Below are positions 10,124 through 20,500 of a stretch of DNA of 64,000 nucleotides, in pieces (position 1 is the first letter of the stretch; each line of letters starts with the position of its first letter). The position numbers and the translations under genes are program-made. Location of the stretch: the NCBI GenBank assembly GCA_963377175.1, contig CAUJNA010002112.1, positions 2,124,249-2,188,248 of the forward strand. The letters are read 5' to 3'. Below the pieces are notes generated by a model. It ran no database searches and was not told where the DNA came from. It was given only the letters and a program-made list of their open reading frames with translations. Source of the stretch: Effrenium voratum (lineage: Eukaryota; Sar; Dinophyceae; Suessiales; Symbiodiniaceae).

Positions 10124-10171
10124 TGCAGACTTTGATCACGTTGCAATCTGCCGCTACAAGCCATGTCTGCA
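10124..10171 (+). repeat. 3' LTR of the copia element (48 bp)
   Basis: It is identical to the 5' LTR over all 48 positions and lacks the 22-nt segment of the 5' copy. It ends GTCTGCA and is followed by the ATTTC target-site copy at 10172-10176. Confidence 0.88.
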
Positions 10172-10176
10172 ATTTC

Positions 10177-13100
10177 ACATCGGCGAATATAGGCTGCTCT
10201 GTGCGCGAGAACCCATCTTGATTTCGGACAGCGAGGTCCCCCCCCCCCCGCCAACATGAATGGCTATTTTCTCATTCGGTTCGCAAGTCAGGCCCAGGTG
10301 CTTGGTTGCTGTTGGGTTTGTCAGGATCTGTTCAGATCATTGCACCTTTGGATGATTTACTTCTGCTTTGTTTTTCGTGTATTGCTCTGGACCAAGGGCA
10401 AACCGAGCTCGACGAAACATGTTTTTGTTACTCACGTTGCATGCCATTCGGTTTGGGGATAGTAGCTTCGGGTGCCGGACGCGGAGTACTTCGGAGTGCT
10501 TTTCGGACAGGGTTCCTGAAGGGTTCCACAGTAGGGGATGTGACCTGGGCTTACTATTTGGGCGTGTCTTTAGGGGACCCCTCCAAAACGCTGGCTTTTA
10601 TGCTGGTTTTCCTTTGCAACCACAAAACACCTTCCTGGAGATTCATTCTCCGGCCTTTTCCTAGGCGTTTTAGTTTTCTGGTAGTTTTGGGCATGTTGGG
10701 CGTTCTAAGTGGTTTCTAGGAGTTTTGCGCGACCCCCGAGCCCAAAAAGCGTCTTTTTCTGATTTGCGGGCGTTTGCGGGGTTTTGCGCGCGTTTGCGGG
10801 CTTTTTGCGGGCGTTTTGCGGGTAATTCTGGGCGGGGAAGACGTGAAACCGTACCAATTCTGAAATCTCACAAAAATATAGGAGCTTTAGTAGTTTTAGG
10901 CGACTTCACGAAAAAAACATCGAGATTTGCGAAAAGCAAGTCAAAGCCGAGAACTACCAGGAAATTCATGGAAAATGAATCTCCAGGTTGGTACCCCCCG
11001 CACCCCCCCAAGAACAAAGACGGGCCCCCCCCCCTCCCCCAAATGGTGGTTTTTTTGTTGGTTTCCCTTTAAAACCACAAACCACCTTGGCACCCCCCAA
11101 AACGGACGAGTGAGTCGCTCCTCTCCGAAAGCTCCGCCAGTCCTCGCGGCAGACAGCTACTGCCAGGCGGTGGACAAGCTTCGGCCCCTCGGAGTAAGGT
11201 CCAGTGGTTTTTTGCCCTTGGAACCGGGTTGGGGGGAAAGTGGCTATGAATGAATCATTTGGACATGTGTTTGATATATTTTTTCCCCCTCAACTCTGGA
11301 ACTTTCGGTTCCCTTCTCTCGCGCGGTTCGTGCAAGCGCCAATGAGCGGAAATTGGAAAGTGGCTGTTAATGAATCAAAGGACATGCTGCTTGTTTCAAC
11401 TCTGGCAGCAATGGATTCACTTTTGCAGCCTTTGAGAAAATGACTCGAAGCTTTGCCACCAGCTGGCAGCAGGTGGGTCCGTCTGATTCTAGTCAGTATC
11501 CACATTTTGTTCACTTTTTGTTGGCACTGGTTTCCCTTTTTCCTTCTGGAGCACCAATTGTTGCTCCCTTTGTGTTGCCACTGGTTTCCTTTTTCCTTTT
11601 TTGGGGGGCTGGGTTTCTCTTTCGAAGTAGCCAACAAAAAGGTGACCCTGGTGTTTCAAGGAGCAATCTCAAGATTTCCCTAACCCCGCTTGAATCTTCG
11701 ACTGTATGGACCTCACTTGTTTTTTCCGAGTCCCCAAAGAAGCTGCAAGTTTCGGACAACATAGGCCAGTTGGGGAGTTGAAGTTGCGACAGCGGCCTTC
11801 ATCGATTCAAGGGTCCAAATTCACGAAGCCATTCGAACAGATAGGACGTTTTTGCGAAGTGGACGAGATATGGGAGTGTCTTTTTTGGGGGTCCCGTGCC
11901 CTTTTTGGTGGTGTCTAAGGGACACCACCATTTTAAAGCAGGTCCCCCGCAACACGCAGGCCCATTGGAAGCTCCCCGGTAGACTCTGCTTGACTCGTCT
12001 CCCTTTGACCCAACGGGGTTGGCCTCTCCGACTGGCGCCAGCCCCGAAGGTTCCTTTGCCACTCAAAGGGCCAAGCAAAAATTGGTGCATCCCGCCAATA
12101 TCGAAAAAACAAAACAAAAAACATGAAGGGAGGGAATGTGGGGGTGAGCCCCCCAACGCAACCTGTCCGCATGGGTACCCTCAAAAAAGGAACCACACAG
12201 ACAAAAACGGTGCAGTGTCTAACCTTGAAAATTCTTAACAGATCCAGAGTCCTGACAGAACTGGTTTCAGGGTTTCCGCTTCAGCTGGCCTAAACGGACA
12301 CCCTTCTGATGCATTCGCCATAGGACACTGAAGAGAAGGCATCCTGGAAGAGCCATCCGCCTGGAAATCCAAGGGAGTCTCGGCTGAGTAATTCACATAA
12401 GGGCCGTGTCGTGGGCAAACACACCAATGCCAGACGGAACTACCCTCACTGTGTTTGTGTTGTTATACTCTCGCGTAGACTGAATATGCAACAGAATCTG
12501 AACATATGTCCGGTGTACGCCAGATGTGGGCCAAGCTTTAGTTTTTCTTCGGTTGCTCTTTCACCAGCACACCATTAACCTTCTTTTTTTTTTTGGCGGG
12601 GGCGGGGGAGGCAAAGTTTGGGCAAGGTTTTGAGGCCACTTTCGGATGGCTTATGTTGGCTTCAGAGAAGGGATTGTTTTGCATAACCATGATTGGGAGG
12701 CCTCCTGGTGGTTGATTCGCTGGTTGTTTTCCTTTCAGACCATCCAGCAAGATCGCTTCAATTTTGAGACACACCCAAATAAGCAGGAGACGTTCGTCTC
12801 TCAAAGAGCGGGCAGGGGGCAGGGAGGAGGGAGTACAATATTTGTTCCACTGAACAAAGTTCTACAATGATAGGTCAAAGATGTGTTTTGATACGCCGCA
12901 GATCTTTCCTGGTATCCTTCGCTGGGCTCCTCGCAGACTTTAGGTCTTCGCACCATTGCTTTGTGTACAGCTCTTGGATGCAATTTCATGATTTAGGCAT
13001 CGGATGTGGGGGGCCATTTGCGGTGATACCAAGAACATAGTCATGGGAATCATCCAATTTGGTATCACGGGCTACTTCTCACTATGTGCAACTTTATCCC

Positions 13101-13789
13101 CACCAGGGGTCACTGGATTTGTCCTTCAAACAAGTTACAACGAACAATGGAGGACACCTTGCCCCCTGTCCGTTGACATCATTTGTCCACTTGATTTCTG
13201 GCTGTTTTGGATTTAAAGGGCTGCAGCGCCATGGACGACCAGGACCACGTCATCCAACAACAAAGGCGCAGCCAGGCGCGCAGCAGATTGGTGGCTCCCC
13301 TCGAAGGATGTGAGGTACCACGAACAAGTTTTGTTTGAGGGGATATGTATTGTTGGAGAGAGATAGGGTAAACAAAAGCACCAAGAGGAAGGTGTCTTTT
13401 CGAACCGAAGGATTCTTTTATGACCAAACACCCTTCAAAACGAAGGCGTCCCTTGAACAAACTGTATTTAGAGATGTGCCATTTTGGCACAAGGATTTGG
13501 CGGTGCCGCAAACTCATGTCGGCAGACCCCCTGTCAGTTTCACAATGTTTCCATTGGAACACGACTTTTGCTCTTTAACAAACACACATTGTACTTTTTT
13601 TGCAGGACCAATCCAGGACCAATCCATGAGGTTGGCCAAAGTTGCCACGCATATGGGTGTCTGAAAGGCAAAAAGGGTCAGCATGAATCCGCGGTAAACC
13701 CCCATTTCCCCAGTTCCTTGGACTTCCAGTTCATTGGGGGCGAGCTTTTTCCCTCATAGGTTGGCTCCACACTAGGGGAGCCAGCGTCC
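10177..13789. other. Long non-coding stretch
   Basis: No gene could be supported. It holds a C-run at 10236-10249, a gcgggcgtttgcggg-type repeat at about 10740-10835, C/G-rich runs near 10995-11100, a local duplication of a TTGGCACTGGTTTCC(C)TTTTTCC unit at about 11520-11600, and a hairpin (TGGTGGTGTC...GACACCACCA) near 11908-11932. Open frames up to about 135 codons show no recognisable domain. A frame at 10306-10719 is long but has no coding features I trust. Confidence 0.5.
10740..10835. repeat. Dispersed gcgggcgtttgcggg repeat, copy 1
   Basis: The run tctttttctgatttgcggg followed by repeated gtttgcggg and ttttgcggg closely matches 48647-48720. Both copies sit in non-coding sequence next to 'aggagttt' wording, so they are probably two remnants of one dispersed repeat. 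Confidence 0.6.
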
Positions 13790-14022
13790 TGATCGACACC
13801 TTAGGCAACAATATATGGACACAACCATTGATTTAAGGGTACCAACTGAACCCCACACAGTCGTAATTTTGAGCATGGCTCAGTTAATCAACTGAGTCTA
13901 GGGGAAAGGGCTGTGGACCAGACTCGCGGGGACTTTGAATCGACAGAAGACCTCAAAGGGAGTCGACGCGCACTCCAAGCCACTCGACCTTCCTTTGTTT
14001 GGTGGTTTCCCCACTTTAGATG

Positions 14023-14150
14023 CCCAGTTGCCCAGTGGTGCTCTTTCTTCAACTGTTTTTTTGGGGAAGGGTTCCCCTGTAAAGTCAAGCAACCAAAAAA
14101 CACGGCTGCCGATCCTTTTTTGCCCCATGGAAATCCACTGGGCATCTGAG
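14023..14150. mobile_element. Short TIR element, introner-like family, copy 2
   Basis: It begins CCCAGTTGCCCAGTGG and ends CCACTGGGCATCTGAG. GATG flanks it at 14019-14022 and 14151-14154, fitting a 4-bp target-site duplication different from that of the other copies. It lies upstream of the RCC1-like gene, in the possible 5' untranslated region, where its GT and AG ends could be used as an intron. Confidence 0.65.
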
Positions 14151-14865
14151 GATGGAATCCACCAACCCAAAGTCCAAAAGCCAGGATTCTGAGGACGGCT
14201 TCGTTCATATCATTCACACCACAAAGAAACCAAATATACTAACATTAAAGTGTCTTAGAGATAGAAAGAGATATCAGGGCTCTAATTCTTTTGATAGCGA
14301 TGATAGCGTTTGGCTGCTCCAGCACCGAGCGCTTCGCCCCCCGTTAAAGGTTAGCTTCCTTTTACCCAAGACCCATTCCCATTTAAGCCATATCTAAATC
14401 ATGGGGTTGAGGTTTCAACCACTCCAAATGCCAAAGGGTGCTTTTTAGTCGATCGGTTTTCCATGCTCAATACCTCCGTTTTTAGTAAAGGATCGACATC
14501 ATACCTGAAAAGACGGACCAAGATGTTGCTCGTATTTTTCATCGGGGGGCAAAGCCAAAACCTGAGTGGAGGGTAGTGAGGAACAATCCCATCCTGTAAA
14601 TCCTCATCCTGAGTTTTGGGCATGCTGCGGCAAGCTCCTTTGCACCGTTTTGGACATGGCTCACCAGGAAAGCTGGGATCCACCTTTCTTCAGGTCAGGT
14701 TGCAGGATGTCCTCACGACGCAAAGTCATATTGAAGTGGTTCAAGACACATATGCATGGTTTACGGAGCCACTCAAAGAGACCCCCAAACGAATCACATC
14801 GACATGTTTCCGTGTCTCAGATTCGTGTTTGGCAGTGTGCATACGCCAGAAAAGATTCCTGCGCC

Positions 14866-16455
14866 ATGAAGCTGGATGTTCACTTGCCCGGTGGAGATGG
14901 CTGCTCCATAGAAGTCTCACCGTCGTGGTCCGTCAGCGAGCTCAAGGCTGCGGCGCAGCAGCATTTCAAGCGTCGCTTGAAGCTCATTGCGACAGGCCGG
15001 CAGCTCGATTCGACAGCCACGCTGTCAGAGGCCGGGTTGCGAGATGGGGACTTAGTGACCGCGGTTGTGCAGCTTGGCAAACTGGCTGCCACAGGCAGCG
15101 CGTTCGCTTGGCATGGCTTCCAGGTGGAGGTTGTGAGCTGGGGTGATTCACAATATGGTGGAGACAGCAGCCAGCTGCAAGAGCATCTGAGGAACGTCCT
15201 GCAAATCCAAGCAAATCAGTTTGCTTTTGCGGCCATTCTTGAATCTGGGGCTGTTGTGACCTGGGGTCGTGCAGACTGCGGCGGATTCAGCAGCCAGGTG
15301 CAAGAGCAGCTGAAGAACGTCCAGCACATCCAAGCGACTTACGCTGCGTTTGCTGCCATTCTCCAATCTGGGGCTGTTGTGACCTGGGGTTGTCCAGAAT
15401 TCGGCGGAGACAGCAGCCAAGTGCAAGAGCAGCTGAGGAACGTCCAGACCATCCAAGCAACCGACGCTGCTTTTGCTGCCATTCTCGAATCTGGGCATGT
15501 TGTGACCTGGGGTCATCCAGGACGCGGCGGAGACAGCAGCCAGGTGCAAGATCAGCTGAGGAACGTGCAGCACATCCAAGCGACTGACGCTGCTTTTGCT
15601 GCTATTCTCGAATCTGGGCATGTTGTGACCTGGGGTTGTCCAGAATTCGGCGGAGACAGCAGCCAGGTGCAAGACCAGCTGAGGAACGTGCAGCACATCC
15701 AAGCGACTGACGCTGCTTTTGCTGCTATTCTCGAATCTGGGCATGTTGTGACCTGGGGTTGTCCAGAATTCGGCGGAGACAGCAGCCAGGTGCAAGACCA
15801 GCTGAGGAACGTGCAGCACATCCAAGCGACTGACGCTGCTTTTGCTGCTATTCTCGAATCTGGGCATGTTGTGACCTGGGGTTGTCCAGAATTCGGCGGA
15901 GACAGCAGCCAGGTGCAAGACCAGCTGAGGAACGTGCAGCACATCCAAGCGACTGACGCTGCTTTTGCTGCTATTCTCGAATCTGGGCATGCCTTTGCTG
16001 CCATTCTTCCAGAATCTGGGGAATCTGTTGTGACCTGGGGTCTTGCAGACTGCGGCGGAGACAGCAGCCAGGTGCAAGATCAGCTGAGGAACGTGCAGCA
16101 CATCCAAGCGACTTACGCTGCGTTTGCTGCTATTCTCGAATCTGGGCATGTTGTGACCTGGGGTGATCCAGAATGCGGCGGAGACAGCAGCCAGGTTCAA
16201 GAGCAGCTCAGGAGTGTCCAGCACATCCAAGCAACCAACATTGCTTTTGCTGCCATTCTTGAATCTGGGGATGTTGTGACCTGGGGTGATCCGGAATGCG
16301 GTGGAGACAGCAGCCAGGTGCAAGAGCGGCTGAGAAATGTCCAGTACGTCCAAGCAACTGACGCTTCTTTTGCTGCCCTGCTTGAATCTGGGGCTGTTGT
16401 GACCTGGGGTCATCCAGAATTCGGCGGAGACAGCAGCCAGGTGCAGAGCAGCTAA
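14866..16455 (+). CDS. RCC1-like repeat protein with N-terminal ubiquitin-like domain
   Basis: The start is placed at 14866 because the ubiquitin-like fold begins there (MKLDVHLPGGDG...SVSELKAAA...LKLIATGRQLDSTATL); the frame is also open for 100 codons upstream. Residues 1 to about 69 form the ubiquitin-like domain. Eleven units of about 41 residues with the signature VVTWG-x4-GGDSSQVQ-x2-L-x2-V-x2-IQAT-x2-AFAAILESG follow. They resemble RCC1/HERC-type beta-propeller blades, although propellers usually have seven of about 50. Three units (15631, 15754, 15877) are virtually identical at the DNA level. The frame ends at 16453-16455 through a one-base loss and a G-to-A change in an otherwise standard unit; two further units follow out of frame. 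Function unknown; HERC-like ubiquitin-pathway annotation would be only by similarity. Confidence 0.75.
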   Translation: MKLDVHLPGGDGCSIEVSPSWSVSELKAAAQQHFKRRLKLIATGRQLDSTATLSEAGLRDGDLVTAVVQLGKLAATGSAFAWHGFQVEVVSWGDSQYGGDSSQLQEHLRNVLQIQANQFAFAAILESGAVVTWGRADCGGFSSQVQEQLKNVQHIQATYAAFAAILQSGAVVTWGCPEFGGDSSQVQEQLRNVQTIQATDAAFAAILESGHVVTWGHPGRGGDSSQVQDQLRNVQHIQATDAAFAAILESGHVVTWGCPEFGGDSSQVQDQLRNVQHIQATDAAFAAILESGHVVTWGCPEFGGDSSQVQDQLRNVQHIQATDAAFAAILESGHVVTWGCPEFGGDSSQVQDQLRNVQHIQATDAAFAAILESGHAFAAILPESGESVVTWGLADCGGDSSQVQDQLRNVQHIQATYAAFAAILESGHVVTWGDPECGGDSSQVQEQLRSVQHIQATNIAFAAILESGDVVTWGDPECGGDSSQVQERLRNVQYVQATDASFAALLESGAVVTWGHPEFGGDSSQVQSS

Positions 16456-16722
16456 AGAACGTCCAGCACATCCAAGGAACTGACGCTGCCTTTGCTGCCA
16501 TTCTTGAATCCGGGGTTGTTGTGACCTGGGGTCATCCAGAATTCGGCGGAGACAGCAGCCAGGTGCAGAGCAGCTAAAGAACGTCCAGCACATCCAAGCA
16601 ACTGACGCTGCCTTTGCTGCCATTCTTGAATCCGGGGCTGTTGTGACCTGGGGTAATCTAGCAAATGGCGGCGACAGCAGCCAGGCGCAAGATCAGCTGA
16701 GCTTGAACCTGCGTGCAGATTA
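16456..16722 (+). pseudogene. Out-of-frame tail of the RCC1-like gene
   Basis: Two more VVTWG units (around 16520 and 16640) follow the premature stop in shifted frames. The first repeats the same frameshift and stop wording as 16440-16455, so this lesion was itself copied by unit duplication. The last unit runs into SLNLRAD and a stop near 16720, matching the end of copy B. Confidence 0.75.
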
Positions 16723-16765
16723 AGTGCCTGAAAAGCGCGCAGGGTTGCAACAACAAGCGGGCATC

Positions 16766-18644
16766 GGTCAACAAGAAGTACCCACAAATAGAACCCTGGC
16801 AAACGGAAACAAGGCCTAAATCCTGAAAGCCCGCTTGGCTTAAGTTTGACCCATGCCCAAGTAAAGCCGGTTTTATGCGTGAGTGTTCCGTAGAGTGCGG
16901 GTTTGGGCCAAAACCACACCAGCCCCAATTGCTGCGTCTCGGATCAGGTGCGTCGCTGGCAAAATGGGGTCGGACAAAGGTGAATTTCGCACAAGCAAGC
17001 CGGGTCCGCAAATTGAGTCCTATTCCCAAAAAGACATGGTCAGTCGGGGATCACTCTTTTCCAATGTGCCAACACTATGATAGTTGGAAATCACTTGCGG
17101 AATGTGCTACGCTTAGACTAGATGCGCCATGCTCAAACATTAAAACAGCGACCGCCAACAGCAACTGTGCACGCCAGCTCGCTTCAAGTGGACCACAAAT
17201 TGCCAACAACCCTTGCCAAGGACAGAGAGCATTGCCTCGAATGGGGTGCAAAGAATTTGGGGAAACACCAATTTGGGTAACCAATGTTGTGAAGATTTGG
17301 CGCGGGTTAAAGATAGGTACCCAAAATGGCTTGCCCTGGCAAATTGAAACATGAACTAGGGTGAGGCGTTGAATCTGACCTCGCGCCTTTTGGCATCTTC
17401 CGTATTTTTCGCCTGGTTAATACTGCGTCTCCCACACCAGCCACGCGTGCCGACCTGGCCTCTGTTTGCCCAAGCTGTTTTTTCTATTGGCAGAGCGGTT
17501 AAATATGTCACATGAAGTCGACTCTCTCAGGGGGAAAACAAGTGACAACAGGTGAGGGGTTCCCAAAAACAAGCGGTTGCTGAGGTCAAGGTTGCGTGAA
17601 CTCATTGCGGAAGCCGGCTCAACACTTGGCACGGATCAAGGCACCAACCGCAACCCACAAGCATGCAGGCTACTTGTACCTGTGCTGAGCATCATACACG
17701 TCATCCCGCGCGCGAAGCACGTGGTCACTGCCCCACCCCACACGCCCCCCCAAACAGAAGCAAAAGAAGTGGATCCCTGCTGACTGGCGATTGATCTTGG
17801 AGTGCGTGGCTTTGTCACGGAGCATCAAACACACCTACAATTCTGCAGGGTCGTTTTCAACGACTTCAGCATGAAGTAGGACCCAAAAATCGCCTGGTGG
17901 TTTAGTTTTGACCCATACGCATTTGTCGTAGTTTTGTCTTCCATGTCATGGAATGCCAAAACGCAAGCAAGCGTCCGAGTCACCAAGCGCAAGCAGGGGC
18001 ACAAGAAGGGATACAAGTGAGGACAACTGGGGAGACAAGCCGCGACAAGGTCCCAGTCAGCAAGCAAGCAAGCAAGCGAGCAAGCGAGCAAGCAAGGAAG
18101 CAAGGAAGCGAGCAAGCAAGGAAGCAAGGAAGCAAGGAAGCAAGGAAGCAAGGAAGCAAGGAAGCAAGGAAGCAAGGAAGCAAGGAAGCAAGGAAGCAAG
18201 GAAGCAAGCAAGAAAGCAAGAAAGCAATGAGACAACAGGGTTGGATGGTTAGTGACCCTCAGCCATGCTCAAAATTACGAAGGTTTGGGAGTCAGTGAGT
18301 TACCAGGGCAAGCTTTCCGTCAAGAGCATCTTAGTTGACCCGCTTGCACCGCTCATGACCCCTTTTGTACCTCCAGCAGATAGAGGGCCAATGATGACCT
18401 CTTGTTGGCTAGGACATCGAAACTAGGGTTTGCCGGTTTGCCCCCCTGCCGCCCAATTGGCTCCCTGTGTTTGCTGCTTGCGCTTGCTGATTCACTTGAC
18501 TCGGACCTTGTCCTTGGCTCGCTTGTCTCCCCCTTTGTCTCGCTACCTGGTGACTCGGACCTTTTCACGGCTTGTCCCCCTATTGTCGGAAAGCGTCCCC
18601 TGGAGGTCAACCCCCACGAAAAGAATGGCTGAACTAATTTAGAT
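16766..18644. other. Non-coding spacer between the two RCC1-like copies
   Basis: No gene is supported. It contains a GCAAGGAA tandem array (18055-18225). Short phrases such as 'aaatagaaccctggcaa' near 16788 recur near 20630 after copy B. Frames across the array read as Lys/Gln/Ser/Arg or Leu/Pro/Cys repeats and are artefacts. Confidence 0.55.
18055..18225. repeat. GCAAGCAA / GCAAGGAA microsatellite
   Basis: About 170 bp of a 4- to 8-bp purine-rich unit, shifting from GCAAGCAAGCGA to GCAAGGAA and back to GCAAGCAAGAAA. It is pure tandem repeat. Confidence 0.92.
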
Positions 18645-18960
18645 GATGACACCTTGGGCAAACAATATATGAACACAACCATTCATTTAACGGTTGCAAC
18701 TGAACCCCAAACAGTCGTAATTTTGAGCATGGCTCAGTTAATCAACTGAGTCTAGGGGAAAGGGCTGTGGACCAGACTCGCGGGGACTTTGAATCGACAG
18801 AAGACCTCAACTTCAAGGGAACCTGTGTTTTGCTTTGAAAGGAACGCGAAAGGAAGCGTTTGGTTTGGCCCCTTTTGAGAAGTGTACTTAAACCAGGGAG
18901 TCGACGCGCACTCCAAGCCACTCGACCTTCCTTTGTTTGGTGGTTTCCCTACTTTAGATG

Positions 18961-19073
18961 CCCAGTTGCCCAGTGGTGCTCTTTCTTCAACTGTTTTTTT
19001 GGGGAAGGGTTCCCCTGTAAAGTCAAGCAACCAAAAACACGGATGCTCCCCATGGAAATCCACTGGGCATTTG
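18961..19073. mobile_element. Short TIR element, introner-like family, copy 3 (copied with the segment)
   Basis: It begins CCCAGTTGCCCAGTGG and ends CCACTGGGCATTTG, at the same relative place as copy 2, preceded by GATG. It therefore came with the segmental duplication and is not a separate insertion. Its right end has lost the final AG and the exact flank. Confidence 0.65.
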
Positions 19074-19397
19074 TGGATGGAATCCACCAACCCAAAGGGG
19101 CTCTAATTCCTGTGATAGCGTTTGGCTGCATCGCGTGGCAATTCGTTGTCCCATCCACCGTTTTGGATATGGCTCACCAGGAAAGCTGGGATCCACCTTT
19201 CTTCAGGTCAGGTTGCAGTATGTCCTCACGACGCAAAGTCATATTGAAGTGGTTCAAGACACATGAACGATACTTCTTTGCATACATGGTTTACGGAGCC
19301 ATTCAAAGAGACCCCCAAACGAATCACATCGACATGTTTCCGTGTCTCAGATTCGTGTTTGGCAGTGTGCATACGCCACAAAGAATCTTCCTGCGCC

Positions 19398-20463
19398 ATG
19401 AAGCTGGATGTTCACTTGCCCGGTGGAGATGGCTGCTCCATAGAAGTCTCACCGTCGTGGTCCGTCAGCGAGCTGAAGGCTGCGGCGCAGCAGCATTTCA
19501 AGCGTCGCTTGAAGCTCATTGCGACAGGCCGGCAGCTCGATTCGACAGCCACGCTGTCAGAGACCGGGTTGCGAGATGGGGGTTGTGCAGCTTGGCAAAC
19601 TGGCTGCCACAGGCAGCGCGTTCGCTTGGCATGGCTTCCAGGTGGAGGTTGTGAGCTGGGGTGATCCAAAATATGGTGGAGACAGCAGCCAGGTGCAAGA
19701 GCATCTAAGGAACGTCCTGCAAATCCAGGCAAATCAGCTTGCTTTTGCAGCCCTTGTTGAATCTGGGGCTGTTGTGACCTGGGGTCTTGCAGACTGCGGC
19801 GGAGACAGCAGCCAGGTGCAAGATCAGCTGAGGAACGTGCAGCACATCCAAGCGACTTACGCTGCGTTTGCTGCCATTCTTGAGTCTGGGGCTGTTGTGA
19901 CCTGGGGTGAGCCAGGAGTGGCGGAGACAGCAGCCAGGTGCGAGAGAAGCTGAGGAACATCCAGAGCATCCAAGCAGCGCGCAGGGGTGCCTTTGCTGCC
20001 ATTCTTGAATCTGGGGCTGTTGTGACCTGGGGTGATCCACACTATGGCGGAGACAGCAGCCATGTGCAAGAGCACCTAAGGAACGTCCAGAGCATCCAAG
20101 CAACCGACGCTGCTTTTGCTGCCATTCTTGAATCTGGGGCTGTTGTGACCTGGGGTCTTGCAGACTGCGGCGGATTCAGCAGCCAGGTGCAAGAGCAGCT
20201 GAAGAACGTCCAGCACATCCAAGCGACTGACGCTGCTTTTGCAGCCATTCTCCAATCTGGGGCTGTTGTGACCTGGGGTCGTCCAGAATTCGGCGGAGAC
20301 AGCAGCCAAGTGCAAGAGCAGCTGAGGACGTCCAGACCATCCAAGCAGCGCGCAGGGGTGCCTTTGCTGCCATTCTTGAATCTGGGGCTGTTGTGACCTG
20401 GGGTAATTCAGAATATGGCGGCGACAGCAGTCAGGTGAGCTTGAACCTGGGGCGTGCAGATTA
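19398..20463 (+). pseudogene. RCC1-like gene with ubiquitin-like head, degraded copy
   Basis: The ubiquitin-like start (ATG at 19398) is nearly identical to that at 14866. A 14-nt deletion near 19578 shifts the frame right after the ubiquitin-like domain. Two more shifts follow, one near 19915 (ccaggagtggcggag) and one near 20330 (a lost A in gaggaacgtcc). Seven or so VVTWG units can be read across three frames before SLNLGRAD and a stop at 20461-20463. No single frame encodes the protein. Confidence 0.82.
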
Positions 20464-20500
20464 GGAGCCTGAAAAGCGCGCGGAGTTGGAACAACAAGTG

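Larger units (their letters stand above)
1460..10171 (+). mobile_element. Ty1/copia LTR retrotransposon with micro-LTRs, non-functional copy
   Basis: The element starts TGCAGAC and ends GTCTGCA. It is flanked by ATTTC at 1455-1459 and 10172-10176, a perfect 5-bp target-site duplication. Domains run in copia order: Gag, zinc knuckle, aspartic protease, integrase, a cysteine/histidine motif, a methyltransferase-like domain, reverse transcriptase, RNase H. The integrase-before-RT order and the HGDDF and ADLVTK signatures place it in Ty1/copia. The copy is dead: there are several frameshifts, a stop in the integrase zinc finger, a 2.8-kb nested insertion, and deletions in RT and in front of RNase H. 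The 48 bp shared by the two LTRs are identical, so the insertion may be recent and the defective RNA may have been mobilised by an intact relative; 48 bp is too little for dating. Confidence 0.93.
13790..16765 (+). repeat. Segmental duplication, copy A
   Basis: The segment resembles 18645-20500 from the ggcaacaatatatg region, through the ggctcagttaatcaactgag block and the RCC1-like gene, to the sequence after its stop (cctgaaaagcgcgc). The two copies differ by indels and by the number of RCC1-like units. Copy A keeps the longer open frame. Confidence 0.85.
18645..20500 (+). repeat. Segmental duplication, copy B
   Basis: A shorter relative of 13790-16765. It shares the ggctcagttaatcaactgag block, the short TIR element, the RCC1-like gene and the sequence after the gene. 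It contains an extra 80-bp stretch near 18812-18897 and lacks several RCC1-like units. The pseudogene in it suggests relaxed constraint after duplication. Confidence 0.85.

Noticed and set aside
10306..10719. 137-codon ORF after the copia element
   Set aside because: It has no domain, unusual composition and overlapping open frames. It cannot be told from chance.
15148..16623. 491-codon antisense ORF opposite the RCC1-like gene
   Set aside because: It is a mirror of the GC-rich repeat units. The plus strand carries the recognisable ubiquitin-like domain and VVTWG motifs.
17948..18298. Lys/Ser/Glu repeat protein or Leu/Pro/Cys membrane protein
   Set aside because: It is a translation of the GCAAGGAA microsatellite.
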